The notes beneath the pieces are model-generated. The model worked only from the letters and a program-made list of their open reading frames with translations, did no database searches and was not told the DNA's origin. Position numbers and translations under genes: made by a program. Shown here one piece after another: positions 7,924 to 13,063 of a stretch of DNA of 45,174 nucleotides (position 1 is the first letter of the stretch; each line of letters begins with the position of its first letter). Source of the DNA: a virus; the IMG/VR virus record IMGVR_UViG_3300031772_000062, positions 1 through 45,174 of that record; one strand, 5' to 3'.

Positions 7924-8384
7924 TGATAGTTAATGGTAAACTAAGCATCACGGAGAGGCTAAAGGCCTATCGCCACCCCAATTTGCCCCGCCTGTCGTGG
8001 ATGGAAGACCCGTCCGTCAAGGGGAAACGCCGATGGTCGTGGATCGTCTGCGACCCGTGGACCCACCGAGTAGACGGCGCCGTCATACATGTCCCCGCCG
8101 GGTTCAGGACCGACCTCGCGAGCATTCCCCGCTGCCTGTGGTGGATTCCCGGCTATGCCCCGATGGAGCTGGGCAGCGAGGGGCCGATAGCGCACGACTG
8201 GCTGTACCGGCATGGCGGCGTGGCCCGCAGTCCCGCAGGCCGTCCCCGCTGGTTCAATCGACGGCAAGTAGACCTTATCTTTCGTACTCTCATGGTGGAG
8301 GCGGGGGTGGGCCGGGTTAGACGGACGGTGGCGTGGCTAGCGGTCAGGGGGTTCGGATGGCTGTGTTGGAAGAAGGCAGGGTAG
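7923..8384 (+). CDS. DUF1353 family protein, 153 aa
   Basis: The central motif VPAGFRTDLASIPR (residues ~59-72) followed by the aromatic WWIPGYAP and AHDWLYRHGG (the conserved His-Asp pair) and a C-terminal helix-rich part is characteristic of DUF1353, a family widespread in tailed-phage late regions. Its biochemical function is not established. The conserved His/Asp residues hint at a metal site, but that is speculation. The start has AGGGGTGA immediately upstream, inside a hairpin that may regulate it. It overlaps the next small gene by 28 bases. Confidence 0.85.
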   Translation: MIVNGKLSITERLKAYRHPNLPRLSWMEDPSVKGKRRWSWIVCDPWTHRVDGAVIHVPAGFRTDLASIPRCLWWIPGYAPMELGSEGPIAHDWLYRHGGVARSPAGRPRWFNRRQVDLIFRTLMVEAGVGRVRRTVAWLAVRGFGWLCWKKAG

Positions 8385-8512
8385 GGGTCACGGTTCGCGC
8401 CTGCGCGGGCGACGAGATCACGACCGACAACTATGATGACCCAGCGGCCGGTAGGGAGGATCTTGACGATCCCGACTCGGGCGACGCCGCCGAGTGGGAA
8501 TGGGACACGTAA
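8357..8512 (+). CDS. Small acidic protein, 51 aa
   Basis: An open frame begins inside the end of the DUF1353 gene after an AGGGGG stretch and encodes a strongly acidic peptide, with a C-terminal half rich in Asp/Glu (NYDDPA, EDLDDPDSG) ending EWEWDT. The composition is unlike random frame translation of this DNA, which gives Arg/Pro/Gly-rich shadows, and it fills an otherwise empty gap. I do not recognise it. Acidic small phage proteins can be DNA mimics or enzyme inhibitors, but nothing here proves that. Confidence 0.6.
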   Translation: MAVLEEGRVGVTVRACAGDEITTDNYDDPAAGREDLDDPDSGDAAEWEWDT

Positions 8513-8538
8513 TGCTCCGTTTGGTGCTGCCAGTCTGC

Positions 8539-8551
8539 TAAACTTTTCCTT
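8539..8551 (+). promoter_or_regulatory. -10 box of a probable leaderless promoter
   Basis: TAAACT at 8539-8544 sits seven bases before the ATG at 8552, so transcription would start on or next to the start codon. There is no Shine-Dalgarno sequence in front of this gene. No good -35 is visible. The same arrangement occurs at 9943 and at 21506-21520. Confidence 0.5.
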
Positions 8552-9265
8552 ATGCCACAATCAACGGTGACAGCAGACCAGCAGGAACGGATCATCCTTC
8601 TCCGCCAGCAACGCTTGGGCGGCAGGGCGATAGCCAAGCAGGTTGGTATCCCCTACGGTCGGGTCCGTCGCTACTTGGAACGCCTGGACCCGCCACCCCC
8701 GGACGGGCACCTGCAACCGGGCCAAGCCACCTTCCGTGCCCTAGTCTACGACCTTGAATGCTCAAATCTCAAGTCGGACCTGGGGTTGCTACTGTGCGCC
8801 GCCTTCCTGGACCTGGCCGACGGTAGTATCCTGTCGAAGACGATAGACGACTTCGGGCCACGGGTCAGCGGCGAACATCGCCTAGTCCTCTGGGTCAAAC
8901 AGCAAGTCGAAGCCGCCGACTGTCTTATCGGCCATAATGAGACAGGCTTCGACCGGAACTTCATCAACGGTGTCCTCTCCCGCTACGGGGAAACACCCCT
9001 ACCCAAACGCATCCACATTGACACTTACATGGCGGCACGGTACGGGTGGACGGGCCTACCCTCATCGTATTCGCTGCGGAACCTGAGCAACTTCTTCGGC
9101 CTCTCCGAAGAGAAGGAGTCTTTGGACAAGGACGAGTGGCGGACAGCGTTGGCCGACCCTGAGGCGTTGCGGGCACTGCGAGTCCACTGTGAGCGGGACG
9201 TTGCGGTGACCGCCCTCCTGTGGCAGCGGATCAAACCCTACTATTTCTCTTGGAGGGGCCGCTGA
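8552..9265 (+). CDS. HTH-fused RNase H-like 3'-5' exonuclease, 237 aa
   Basis: Residues ~10-43 form a resolvase-type helix-turn-helix (RLGGRAIAKQVGIPYGRVRRY). Residues ~62-230 carry the three exonuclease motifs of the DnaQ/RNase H-like superfamily: D67 and E69 in LVYDLECSNL, D134 in IGHNETGFDRNFI, and D216 in HCERDVAVTALL. This matches the RNase_H_2/YprB-like and DNA polymerase B-type exonuclease group, with His where many members have Tyr before the last Asp. It is probably a DNA nuclease acting in recombination, repair or host DNA degradation. The domain pairing suggests sequence- or structure-targeted cutting. It is apparently translated from a leaderless transcript and is the last large gene of the late arm. 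Confidence 0.85.
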   Translation: MPQSTVTADQQERIILLRQQRLGGRAIAKQVGIPYGRVRRYLERLDPPPPDGHLQPGQATFRALVYDLECSNLKSDLGLLLCAAFLDLADGSILSKTIDDFGPRVSGEHRLVLWVKQQVEAADCLIGHNETGFDRNFINGVLSRYGETPLPKRIHIDTYMAARYGWTGLPSSYSLRNLSNFFGLSEEKESLDKDEWRTALADPEALRALRVHCERDVAVTALLWQRIKPYYFSWRGR

Positions 9266-9284
9266 GTTAACCGCCGTTACGGTA

Positions 9285-9320
9285 TTGTGGCCCTACGGTA
9301 GGACCGTACTATGGTAGTAC
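9285..9320 (+). promoter_or_regulatory. Promoter with overlapping palindromic operator
   Basis: TTGTGG (9285-9290), 17-bp spacer, TACTAT (9308-9313) fits a sigma70-type promoter. The perfect palindrome GTACTA-tgg-TAGTAC (9306-9320) covers the -10 and the expected start site, where a repressor would act. A direct repeat TACGGTA flanks the spacer start (9279 and 9294). The expected transcript has a ~24-nt leader with GGGAGGAG before the ATG at 9344. Confidence 0.55.
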
Positions 9321-9343
9321 TGTTCGGGCAGAAGGGAGGAGAC

Positions 9344-9655
9344 ATGACACGCAAGAACGACCCCCACACCGACTTGGTGTTCGACCGTCGCAGACTCGAA
9401 TCCTATGATGCCGGCTCCGTGATCGACGACCTGCGCGACGCCCAAAAGGCGGGGTGGACCGTAATCTGTTTGGAGCACGACGAATACGCGATTGACATCA
9501 CGGGCTATCGGCCGATGACCCGAGCCGAACTTGACGCGGCCGAAAAAAAGCGCCGCAAGACGGCGGAGGTCAAGAAGGCGAAGCGGCAGGAACAGATCGA
9601 ACAGGACAAGAGACTCTTGGTGCGCCTCATCTCCAAATACGGGCAACCGCAATGA
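9344..9655 (+). CDS. Hypothetical protein with basic coiled-coil tail, 103 aa
   Basis: GGGAGGAGAC immediately precedes the ATG. Residues 1-60 look globular (DLRDAQKAGWTVICLEHDEYAIDI). Residues 61-95 are a Lys/Arg/Glu-rich helix (AEKKRRKTAEVKKAKRQEQ), probably a coiled coil or nucleic-acid-contacting tail. No known family is recognised. It overlaps the next gene by ATGA, making a two-gene unit under the promoter at 9285-9313, separate from the late arm upstream. Confidence 0.75.
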   Translation: MTRKNDPHTDLVFDRRRLESYDAGSVIDDLRDAQKAGWTVICLEHDEYAIDITGYRPMTRAELDAAEKKRRKTAEVKKAKRQEQIEQDKRLLVRLISKYGQPQ

Positions 9656-9906
9656 TCGAACCGCCTGACTATCCGAAGATGATGCTCACCCTCGCCATCC
9701 AAGACGAGAGGATCGCCAGCATAGGGGGCCAGACCCGACCCGGTAGGGCGACGGCCGCCCGTTGCGACCAGATGCTCGAAGTGCTGGCCCGACTGTGGGA
9801 CTGTCCCGTCCACGAATTCTGGCATGATGTTATGGACGCTGCTGGGGGTGGCCTACCCGCACCATTGGAAGCGGAACGGCTGCTCGCCACACTGAGGGAA
9901 CGGTAA
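9652..9906 (+). CDS. Hypothetical protein, 84 aa
   Basis: The start is coupled to the preceding gene by ATGA. The protein is helical with motifs IASIGGQTRPGRATAARCDQ and LARLWDCPVHEFWHDVMDAA. No family is recognised and no membrane segment is present. It is the second gene of a short operon of likely regulatory or accessory function. Confidence 0.7.
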   Translation: MIEPPDYPKMMLTLAIQDERIASIGGQTRPGRATAARCDQMLEVLARLWDCPVHEFWHDVMDAAGGGLPAPLEAERLLATLRER

Positions 9907-9942
9907 GGAGCAATGTTCTAGCCAAATCTTGACCATTCGCAG

Positions 9943-9954
9943 TATACTTTCTCT
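9943..9954 (+). promoter_or_regulatory. -10 box of a probable leaderless promoter
   Basis: TATACT at 9943-9948 followed six bases later by ATG at 9955. No ribosome-binding site precedes the ATG. TTGACC at 9929-9934 is too close (8 bp) to be the partner -35, so this may be an extended or activator-dependent promoter. Confidence 0.45.
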
Positions 9955-10077
9955 ATGAGTCCCTTCAAGTCGGCGAAGCAGCGGCGTTTCATGTACGCAC
10001 GCCACCCCCGTATCGCGGCCCGGTGGACCCGCAAGTACGGGTCTAAGATACGCAAGACGAAGAAGAAGCGCCGCTAG
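9955..10077 (+). CDS. Small Arg/Lys-rich phage protein, 40 aa
   Basis: The translation begins MSPFKSAKQRRFMYARHP, continues with IAARWTRKYG and ends in a Lys/Arg cluster. It belongs to the tiny 'FKS-x-AQRRxMxAxHPxIAxRWTxxYG' proteins that recur in many phage genomes and metagenomic contigs. Their role is unknown; the charge suggests nucleic-acid or ribosome binding. It is too short for ordinary gene-finding cut-offs. Its last 35 bases overlap, tail to tail, the end of the leftward gene 10043-10297. Confidence 0.8.
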   Translation: MSPFKSAKQRRFMYARHPRIAARWTRKYGSKIRKTKKKRR

Positions 10078-10297
10078 ACCGCCGGAACTGGTTGCCGCAA
10101 CGGACCCCGCAAAACCGCTGCCACCCATACTTCTGCCGATACTCCCGCCCACACTCCAAACAGCGCGTAGTGCCAGGCGTCGTCGGCTCGTTCGGCGGAT
10201 AACAGAACAAGCTCACATGATCGCGGAACAGCAACCCGCACTCATGGCACACAACAGGGCCAAAACCATAGCCCTTCGACCAGCGACCATTGCTCAT
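10043..10297 (-). CDS. Double zinc-ribbon protein, 84 aa
   Basis: Last gene of the leftward arm. CHEC near residue 17 and Cys32, then CLEC near 46 and CGVRC near 62 give at least six cysteines in CxxC-type pairs, consistent with one or two zinc-binding knuckles (the second resembles 'RCLECGREY...RFCGxRC'). The C-terminus is Ser-rich. The start at 10297 overlaps the upstream stop by ATGA; a longer open frame to 10465 is a shadow of the upstream gene. It converges with and overlaps the rightward gene 9955-10077. Confidence 0.72.
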   Translation of the reverse strand: MSNGRWSKGYGFGPVVCHECGLLFRDHVSLFCYPPNEPTTPGTTRCLECGREYRQKYGWQRFCGVRCGNQFRRSSGASSSSCVS

Positions 10298-10485
10298 ACT
10301 ATCAGATGGGGGAAGCGGGCTTTCAACGTGCGGGCATGATGGTCGCACATGAGGTCGCCGACCGTGTACGACTGCCATTTGACGGGGACACGGCCGGTGC
10401 GGTCGCATCCGTTGCGGGAGCATTTGCCTTCTGGGCGTTGCCATCTCATCGTTTCGCCGTTCCACACGGCGTCATGTTCTTCCAT
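10294..10485 (-). CDS. Small protein with Cys/His cluster, 63 aa
   Basis: The segment CSRNGCDRTGRVPV ... LMCDHHARTLKARFP has a Cys/His arrangement (C-x4-C ... C-D-H-H) typical of small zinc-binding phage proteins. The start is the second of two adjacent ATGs after GGGGGAGGG; the first (10488) would be too close to that site but gives an ATGA overlap. The upstream open extension to 10614 is antisense/shadow sequence. Function unknown. Confidence 0.7.
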   Translation of the reverse strand: MEEHDAVWNGETMRWQRPEGKCSRNGCDRTGRVPVKWQSYTVGDLMCDHHARTLKARFPHLIV

Positions 10486-10739
10486 CATCCCTCCCCCAAA
10501 TCGAGAAGCCACCGCAATCCGCATCGTTCGTGATCCTTGCGGGGCCGCGGGTTCCTGCCACCAATCCGACAAACCTCGCGGGGGACTTCCTCGTTGTCGG
10601 CCGCACACCACCATGTCGGCTCACCGCCTCGTTCTCGCAGTAGGGCCAGCACAGCGTCGGCGGCCTCAAAGGAGCGGACGCTCCCGTAGGCGTCGGTCTT
10701 GTCTTGGACGATCTTGGCGATCTCGTGGCGCAGGATCAT
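10485..10739 (-). CDS. Hypothetical protein, 84 aa
   Basis: The N-terminal ~55 residues are helical (MILRHEIAKIVQDKTDAYG ... FEAADAVLALLRERG), followed by a Trp/Cys segment (TWWCAADNEEVPREVCRIGG) and a C-terminus ending in GEG, which is simply the coding of the GGGGGAGGG ribosome-binding site for the next gene. The start has GGGGAGGG five bases upstream, part of a 26-bp start cassette repeated at 16138 and 16337. No family recognised. Confidence 0.75.
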   Translation of the reverse strand: MILRHEIAKIVQDKTDAYGSVRSFEAADAVLALLRERGGEPTWWCAADNEEVPREVCRIGGRNPRPRKDHERCGLRWLLDLGEG

Positions 10740-10762
10740 CTCATCCCTCCCCGACAGCGGCA
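10737..10762 (-). repeat. 26-bp start cassette, copy 1 of 3
   Basis: Identical 26-base segments lie at 10737-10762, 16138-16163 and 16337-16362. Each covers the last codons of one gene (AVGEG or similar), its TGA, the GGGGAGGG ribosome-binding site and the next ATG. Identity extends upstream of what translation needs, so the copies look duplicated rather than independently selected. Confidence 0.85.
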
Positions 10763-11013
10763 CGAAGCGCGTTCTCCGCGATGCCCGCCACATCCTCGAC
10801 CGTGTACCCAGGACCGAAGATGCTGTCGAGGTAGAGGGCTATCCGTTCGATGGCCTGGTCGGGATGTTCTATGAGTAGCGCCCCCCCAGGCACGCGGATC
10901 AGACCAGGATGGTCGCCGCGGGCGCAGTCAGCACACCACCATTCGTCGTCTGCCGTGGGAATGCCGCCCGTCCCCTTGCAGTTCTCGCATCGTTTCCACA
11001 GTTCGGGCATCAT
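10741..11013 (-). CDS. Zinc-binding protein with DnaJ-like knuckle, 90 aa
   Basis: CENCKGTGG near residue 9 and CADC near residue 27 form a CxxCxGxG/CxxC knuckle as in DnaJ zinc-finger modules. Residues 45-85 form an amphipathic helical region (DQAIERIALYLDSIF ... AGIAENALRAA). The C-terminal VGEG encodes the next gene's ribosome-binding site. The first of two ATGs (11013) overlaps the upstream stop as ATGA and has GGGGGAGGGG at good spacing. Function unknown. Confidence 0.72.
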   Translation of the reverse strand: MMPELWKRCENCKGTGGIPTADDEWWCADCARGDHPGLIRVPGGALLIEHPDQAIERIALYLDSIFGPGYTVEDVAGIAENALRAAVGEG

Positions 11014-11261
11014 GTCCCCTCCCCCAACGCAGTGACCAGCAGGCGCTCGGCCACCTCCCGCGCCATTTCCACCGTAGCCAGGTCGGCCCCTTTCGGACGC
11101 AAGAGGGAACGCAGCAACGGCAGCATCCTCTCTACCGTGCCGTCTGGTATGCGTCGCAGCCAGCCGCCAGCATCAGCACAGTCCACCATCGTCGGATCGG
11201 CGCGGGTGGCCGCATAGTCAGCGTAGGCGGGTTGCGGTTCCACGAACACGAAGAGTTCCAT
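11010..11261 (-). CDS. Hypothetical protein, 83 aa
   Basis: The start at 11261 is supported by GGGAGG five bases upstream; an upstream in-frame ATG at 11432 would swallow the neighbouring gene. The C-terminal half is helical (VERMLPLLRSLLRPKG, VEMAREVAERLLVTALG), related in style to helices in the neighbouring small genes (compare 10741-11013). No family recognised. Confidence 0.72.
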   Translation of the reverse strand: MELFVFVEPQPAYADYAATRADPTMVDCADAGGWLRRIPDGTVERMLPLLRSLLRPKGADLATVEMAREVAERLLVTALGEGT

Positions 11262-11407
11262 CAGAACCTCCCGTTGAGATGCAGAACACATTGGGAGCAG
11301 AGCATCGACTGGCGCGGTAGGCGCAGGTGCCCGCACCGCACACACCAGAGCAGCCGTGCCAGCCAGGACGAAAGGCGGTTGCGGCACCAGATGCAGCGAT
11401 GCTCCAT
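11261..11407 (-). CDS. Tiny zinc-ribbon protein, 48 aa
   Basis: Three CxxC pairs in 48 residues (CIWC, CVRC, CSQC) with Arg/Leu-rich spacers. Coordinating two metals would need more ligands (there is one His near each end). GGGGAAGGATA precedes the ATG. The stop and the next start overlap (TGATG). One of a family of metal-knuckle microproteins in this arm. Confidence 0.65.
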   Translation of the reverse strand: MEHRCIWCRNRLSSWLARLLWCVRCGHLRLPRQSMLCSQCVLHLNGRF

Positions 11408-11751
11408 TATCCTTCCCCTTCTGGTACTCCACCGAGCAGGTAGCGGGCGAGGCGCACCCACCCGATGAAGGGTTCGACTCGGCCCTCGTAGGTGGTCTCC
11501 CCGACCGCCAACTTCATGGCCTGTTTGGTCGGCACTACGCCCGCCCCGCCACAACAGAGACACGGCATCCACGTACCCTTCGTCAGTAGGCCACCATGCG
11601 TAACCTGGGGGGCGCGCCCCAACCCTTCACAGTCGGGGCAGTCGTCGAACAGGGCGGCCACACGGCGGGCCACCAGAGTCTTGCTGCTCAAGTGTTCATC
11701 AAGCACTCCGTCATAGTCGGTCGGGTAGTCTCGAAGGTCTTGTAGTCTCAC
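11407..11751 (-). CDS. DnaJ-type zinc-finger protein, GTG start, 114 aa
   Basis: Residues ~40-75 contain CPDCEGLGRA ... MPCLCCGGAG, the paired CxxCxGxG motif of DnaJ-like zinc fingers (the first with G-L-G, the second with G-G-A-G). The N-terminal ~35 residues are acidic and helical (DYDGVLDEHLSSKTLVARRVAALF). The start is GTG at 11751, behind a GAGGGGGGGG run; there is no suitable ATG, and a 290-aa open frame to 12279 is composed of shadow sequence upstream of this point. GTGA overlap with the preceding gene. Confidence 0.7.
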   Translation of the reverse strand: MRLQDLRDYPTDYDGVLDEHLSSKTLVARRVAALFDDCPDCEGLGRAPQVTHGGLLTKGTWMPCLCCGGAGVVPTKQAMKLAVGETTYEGRVEPFIGWVRLARYLLGGVPEGEG

Positions 11752-11933
11752 GGTTCCCCCCCCTCGTCGTCTGGTCCCTCGTAGCGGCAGCAGCCACCAC
11801 ATGCCGGGCAGTAGTCCGCCCCCCTCTCCGCTTCGTCGCCCGCCGTGTAGTGGAAGCCGCACCACATGACGATGGCGAGCAGACAAGTCCATGCTGTTGC
11901 CCCCACAATGAACTGCCAGAGAGAAATGTCCAT
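11748..11933 (-). CDS. Single-span membrane protein with Cys cluster, 61 aa
   Basis: Residues 5-30 (LWQFIVGATAWTCLLAIVM) form one transmembrane helix near the N-terminus. It is followed by an acidic, Cys-rich tail (YCPACGGCCRYEG), expected in the cytoplasm or outside depending on topology. AGGAGGAGGGC precedes the ATG. Possible roles include superinfection exclusion or membrane recruitment, but none can be assigned from sequence. Confidence 0.7.
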   Translation of the reverse strand: MDISLWQFIVGATAWTCLLAIVMWCGFHYTAGDEAERGADYCPACGGCCRYEGPDDEGGEP

Positions 11934-11942
11934 GCCCTCCTC

Positions 11943-12311
11943 CTATGTGAGTGAGTCTAGCCAATCTTCCAAGTCGATTACAACTACGGGGCGGCCCACG
12001 GCGGTACGCCGCTCGTTGCCCCCCTTCTTCTCTAGCCGCTTCCAAGCGATGACCGTCGAATACGGGACGAACGGCAGGTCCGCTCGGGCGGTCTGCTCTT
12101 TGGCTTTCGCGAGTTCCCGGTGGACGCCCATCTGTTGGCGCTGCCGGGCCTCGACAACCCAATGGTCGCCGTTCTTGTCTACCACGACGAGGTCGCCGGG
12201 GTCGGATGGTCCCCGCCTTGCGAGCGGCCACGCTTGCAGTCCTTTGGCGAGGGCGTCGTGGATGATGGCCTGTTCCCAATCCGTGCCCTCGGCCTTGCGA
12301 GGATTACTCAT
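11943..12311 (-). CDS. Holliday-junction-resolvase-like nuclease, 122 aa
   Basis: The pattern GTDWEQAIIHDALAKG ... GDLVVVD ... HWVVEARQRQ ... ELAKAKEQT matches archaeal Hjc-like/PD-(D/E)xK nucleases common in phages: an N-terminal Glu helix, Asp in the GDLVV strand (about residue 40), and E-x-R/K in VVEARQ (Arg replacing the usual Lys). It would resolve branched DNA made by the RecT-like protein encoded nearby. The Lys-to-Arg change could lower activity. Its ribosome-binding site is weak (GGGCAG), so translation may depend on the upstream gene, with which it overlaps by 8 bases. Confidence 0.68.
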   Translation of the reverse strand: MSNPRKAEGTDWEQAIIHDALAKGLQAWPLARRGPSDPGDLVVVDKNGDHWVVEARQRQQMGVHRELAKAKEQTARADLPFVPYSTVIAWKRLEKKGGNERRTAVGRPVVVIDLEDWLDSLT

Positions 12312-12537
12312 CGTCTGCCCTGATAGTGATAGTCCAGTCCAACGAGTCGGCGAAATGGAGGCGCTTGCCGTTGATTATCTGCTCGATGTCGATGGGACAG
12401 TGGATGCTACCCACCGCGCCGACGCCCCGGATGAGGGTGTGCGAACAACCCGGCCCTTCTAGGGTAACGTAGGTGCTGCGTTGTCCGTCTTCGTATCCGC
12501 AGTCGTAGCCGCGCTTTCTCTTAGTCGTTTCGCTCAT
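12304..12537 (-). CDS. Hypothetical protein, 77 aa
   Basis: Strong ribosome-binding site (AAGGAGGAGAA) directly before the ATG. The N-terminus is basic (TTKRKRGYDCGYEDG); the C-terminal strand-like region (LHFADSLDWTITIRADDE) is acidic. Cys/His residues at 13, 31, 33 and 47 are possible metal ligands. No family recognised. Confidence 0.75.
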   Translation of the reverse strand: MSETTKRKRGYDCGYEDGQRSTYVTLEGPGCSHTLIRGVGAVGSIHCPIDIEQIINGKRLHFADSLDWTITIRADDE

Positions 12538-12893
12538 TTCTCCTCCTTCGTTTCGATGGTGACGCCGCCGTCTCTCGACACCACAATCTCGTCCGACCCA
12601 ACGGTCGCGATCCGCAAGAACGGCGTGTCCACCGGGGAAAGGTCGAACAGATGGCCGAGAATCTTCTCAAAACCGATATTGAACTTGCCTCCCGGCCCGC
12701 CCTCGAACAGATCGTACAGGGCGGCACCATACTGTTTCCACTGTCTCGCCCTCACCGGATGGCGCAGACAAGCAAAACGCCGCACCCAATGGTACCGCCA
12801 TTCCGAAGCGTCGCGGCGGGACAGTAGCCAACCATCCGCATGGCAGTCGTAGCATTGGTTCCGTTCCCAAACCCAACCGAACCCCAACCTCAC
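12534..12893 (-). CDS. Hypothetical protein, GTG start, 119 aa
   Basis: It begins with GTG at 12893, overlapping the upstream TGA (GTGA) and preceded by AGGAGGGAGGAGAA. CYDCHADGW near residue 14 and Cys42/His45 (ACLRHPVRARQW) suggest a small zinc site. The region GGKFNIGFEKILGHLFDL may be a helix pair; the last 30 residues are strand-like. The C-terminal TKEEK encodes the next gene's AGGAGG. Function unknown. Confidence 0.72.
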   Translation of the reverse strand: MRLGFGWVWERNQCYDCHADGWLLSRRDASEWRYHWVRRFACLRHPVRARQWKQYGAALYDLFEGGPGGKFNIGFEKILGHLFDLSPVDTPFLRIATVGSDEIVVSRDGGVTIETKEEK

Positions 12894-13063
12894 TTCTCCT
12901 CCCTCCTAGGAATCCACTTCCAAGACTCACGCAAAGCCCCAGCGACCATAGCCGAAACAGACCGGAACCCGTATTCGGCGTACCGTTGCGCCTTCTCCTT
13001 CAAGTCCAGGTCTTTCGGACCGAGATACACGCTGAGGACCGTGTGTTTCAGTTGGTCGGCCAC
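12890..13063 (-). CDS. Ribbon-helix-helix DNA-binding protein candidate, 57 aa
   Basis: The start is GTG at 13063, with GGAGGAGTCGCT upstream within the end of the recT-like gene (16-base overlap). The short protein has a strand (HTVLSVYLG) followed by two helices (LDLKEKAQRYAEYG and SVSAMVAGALRESWKW), the order and size of a ribbon-helix-helix (Arc/MetJ-like) dimer. It is a likely transcription regulator of this arm or of the late genes. A longer ATG-started frame to 13144 would be almost entirely inside the upstream gene. Confidence 0.6.
   Translation of the reverse strand: MADQLKHTVLSVYLGPKDLDLKEKAQRYAEYGFRSVSAMVAGALRESWKWIPRREEK

Noticed and set aside
9929-9948. TTGACC/TATACT as a standard promoter before the 9955 gene
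   Set aside because: The spacing is only 8 bp; only the -10 element was kept as a leaderless candidate.
11407-12279. 290-codon minus-strand frame
   Set aside because: Only the last 114 codons (from GTG 11751) look like protein; the rest lies antisense or out of frame over the Hjc-like and membrane-protein genes.
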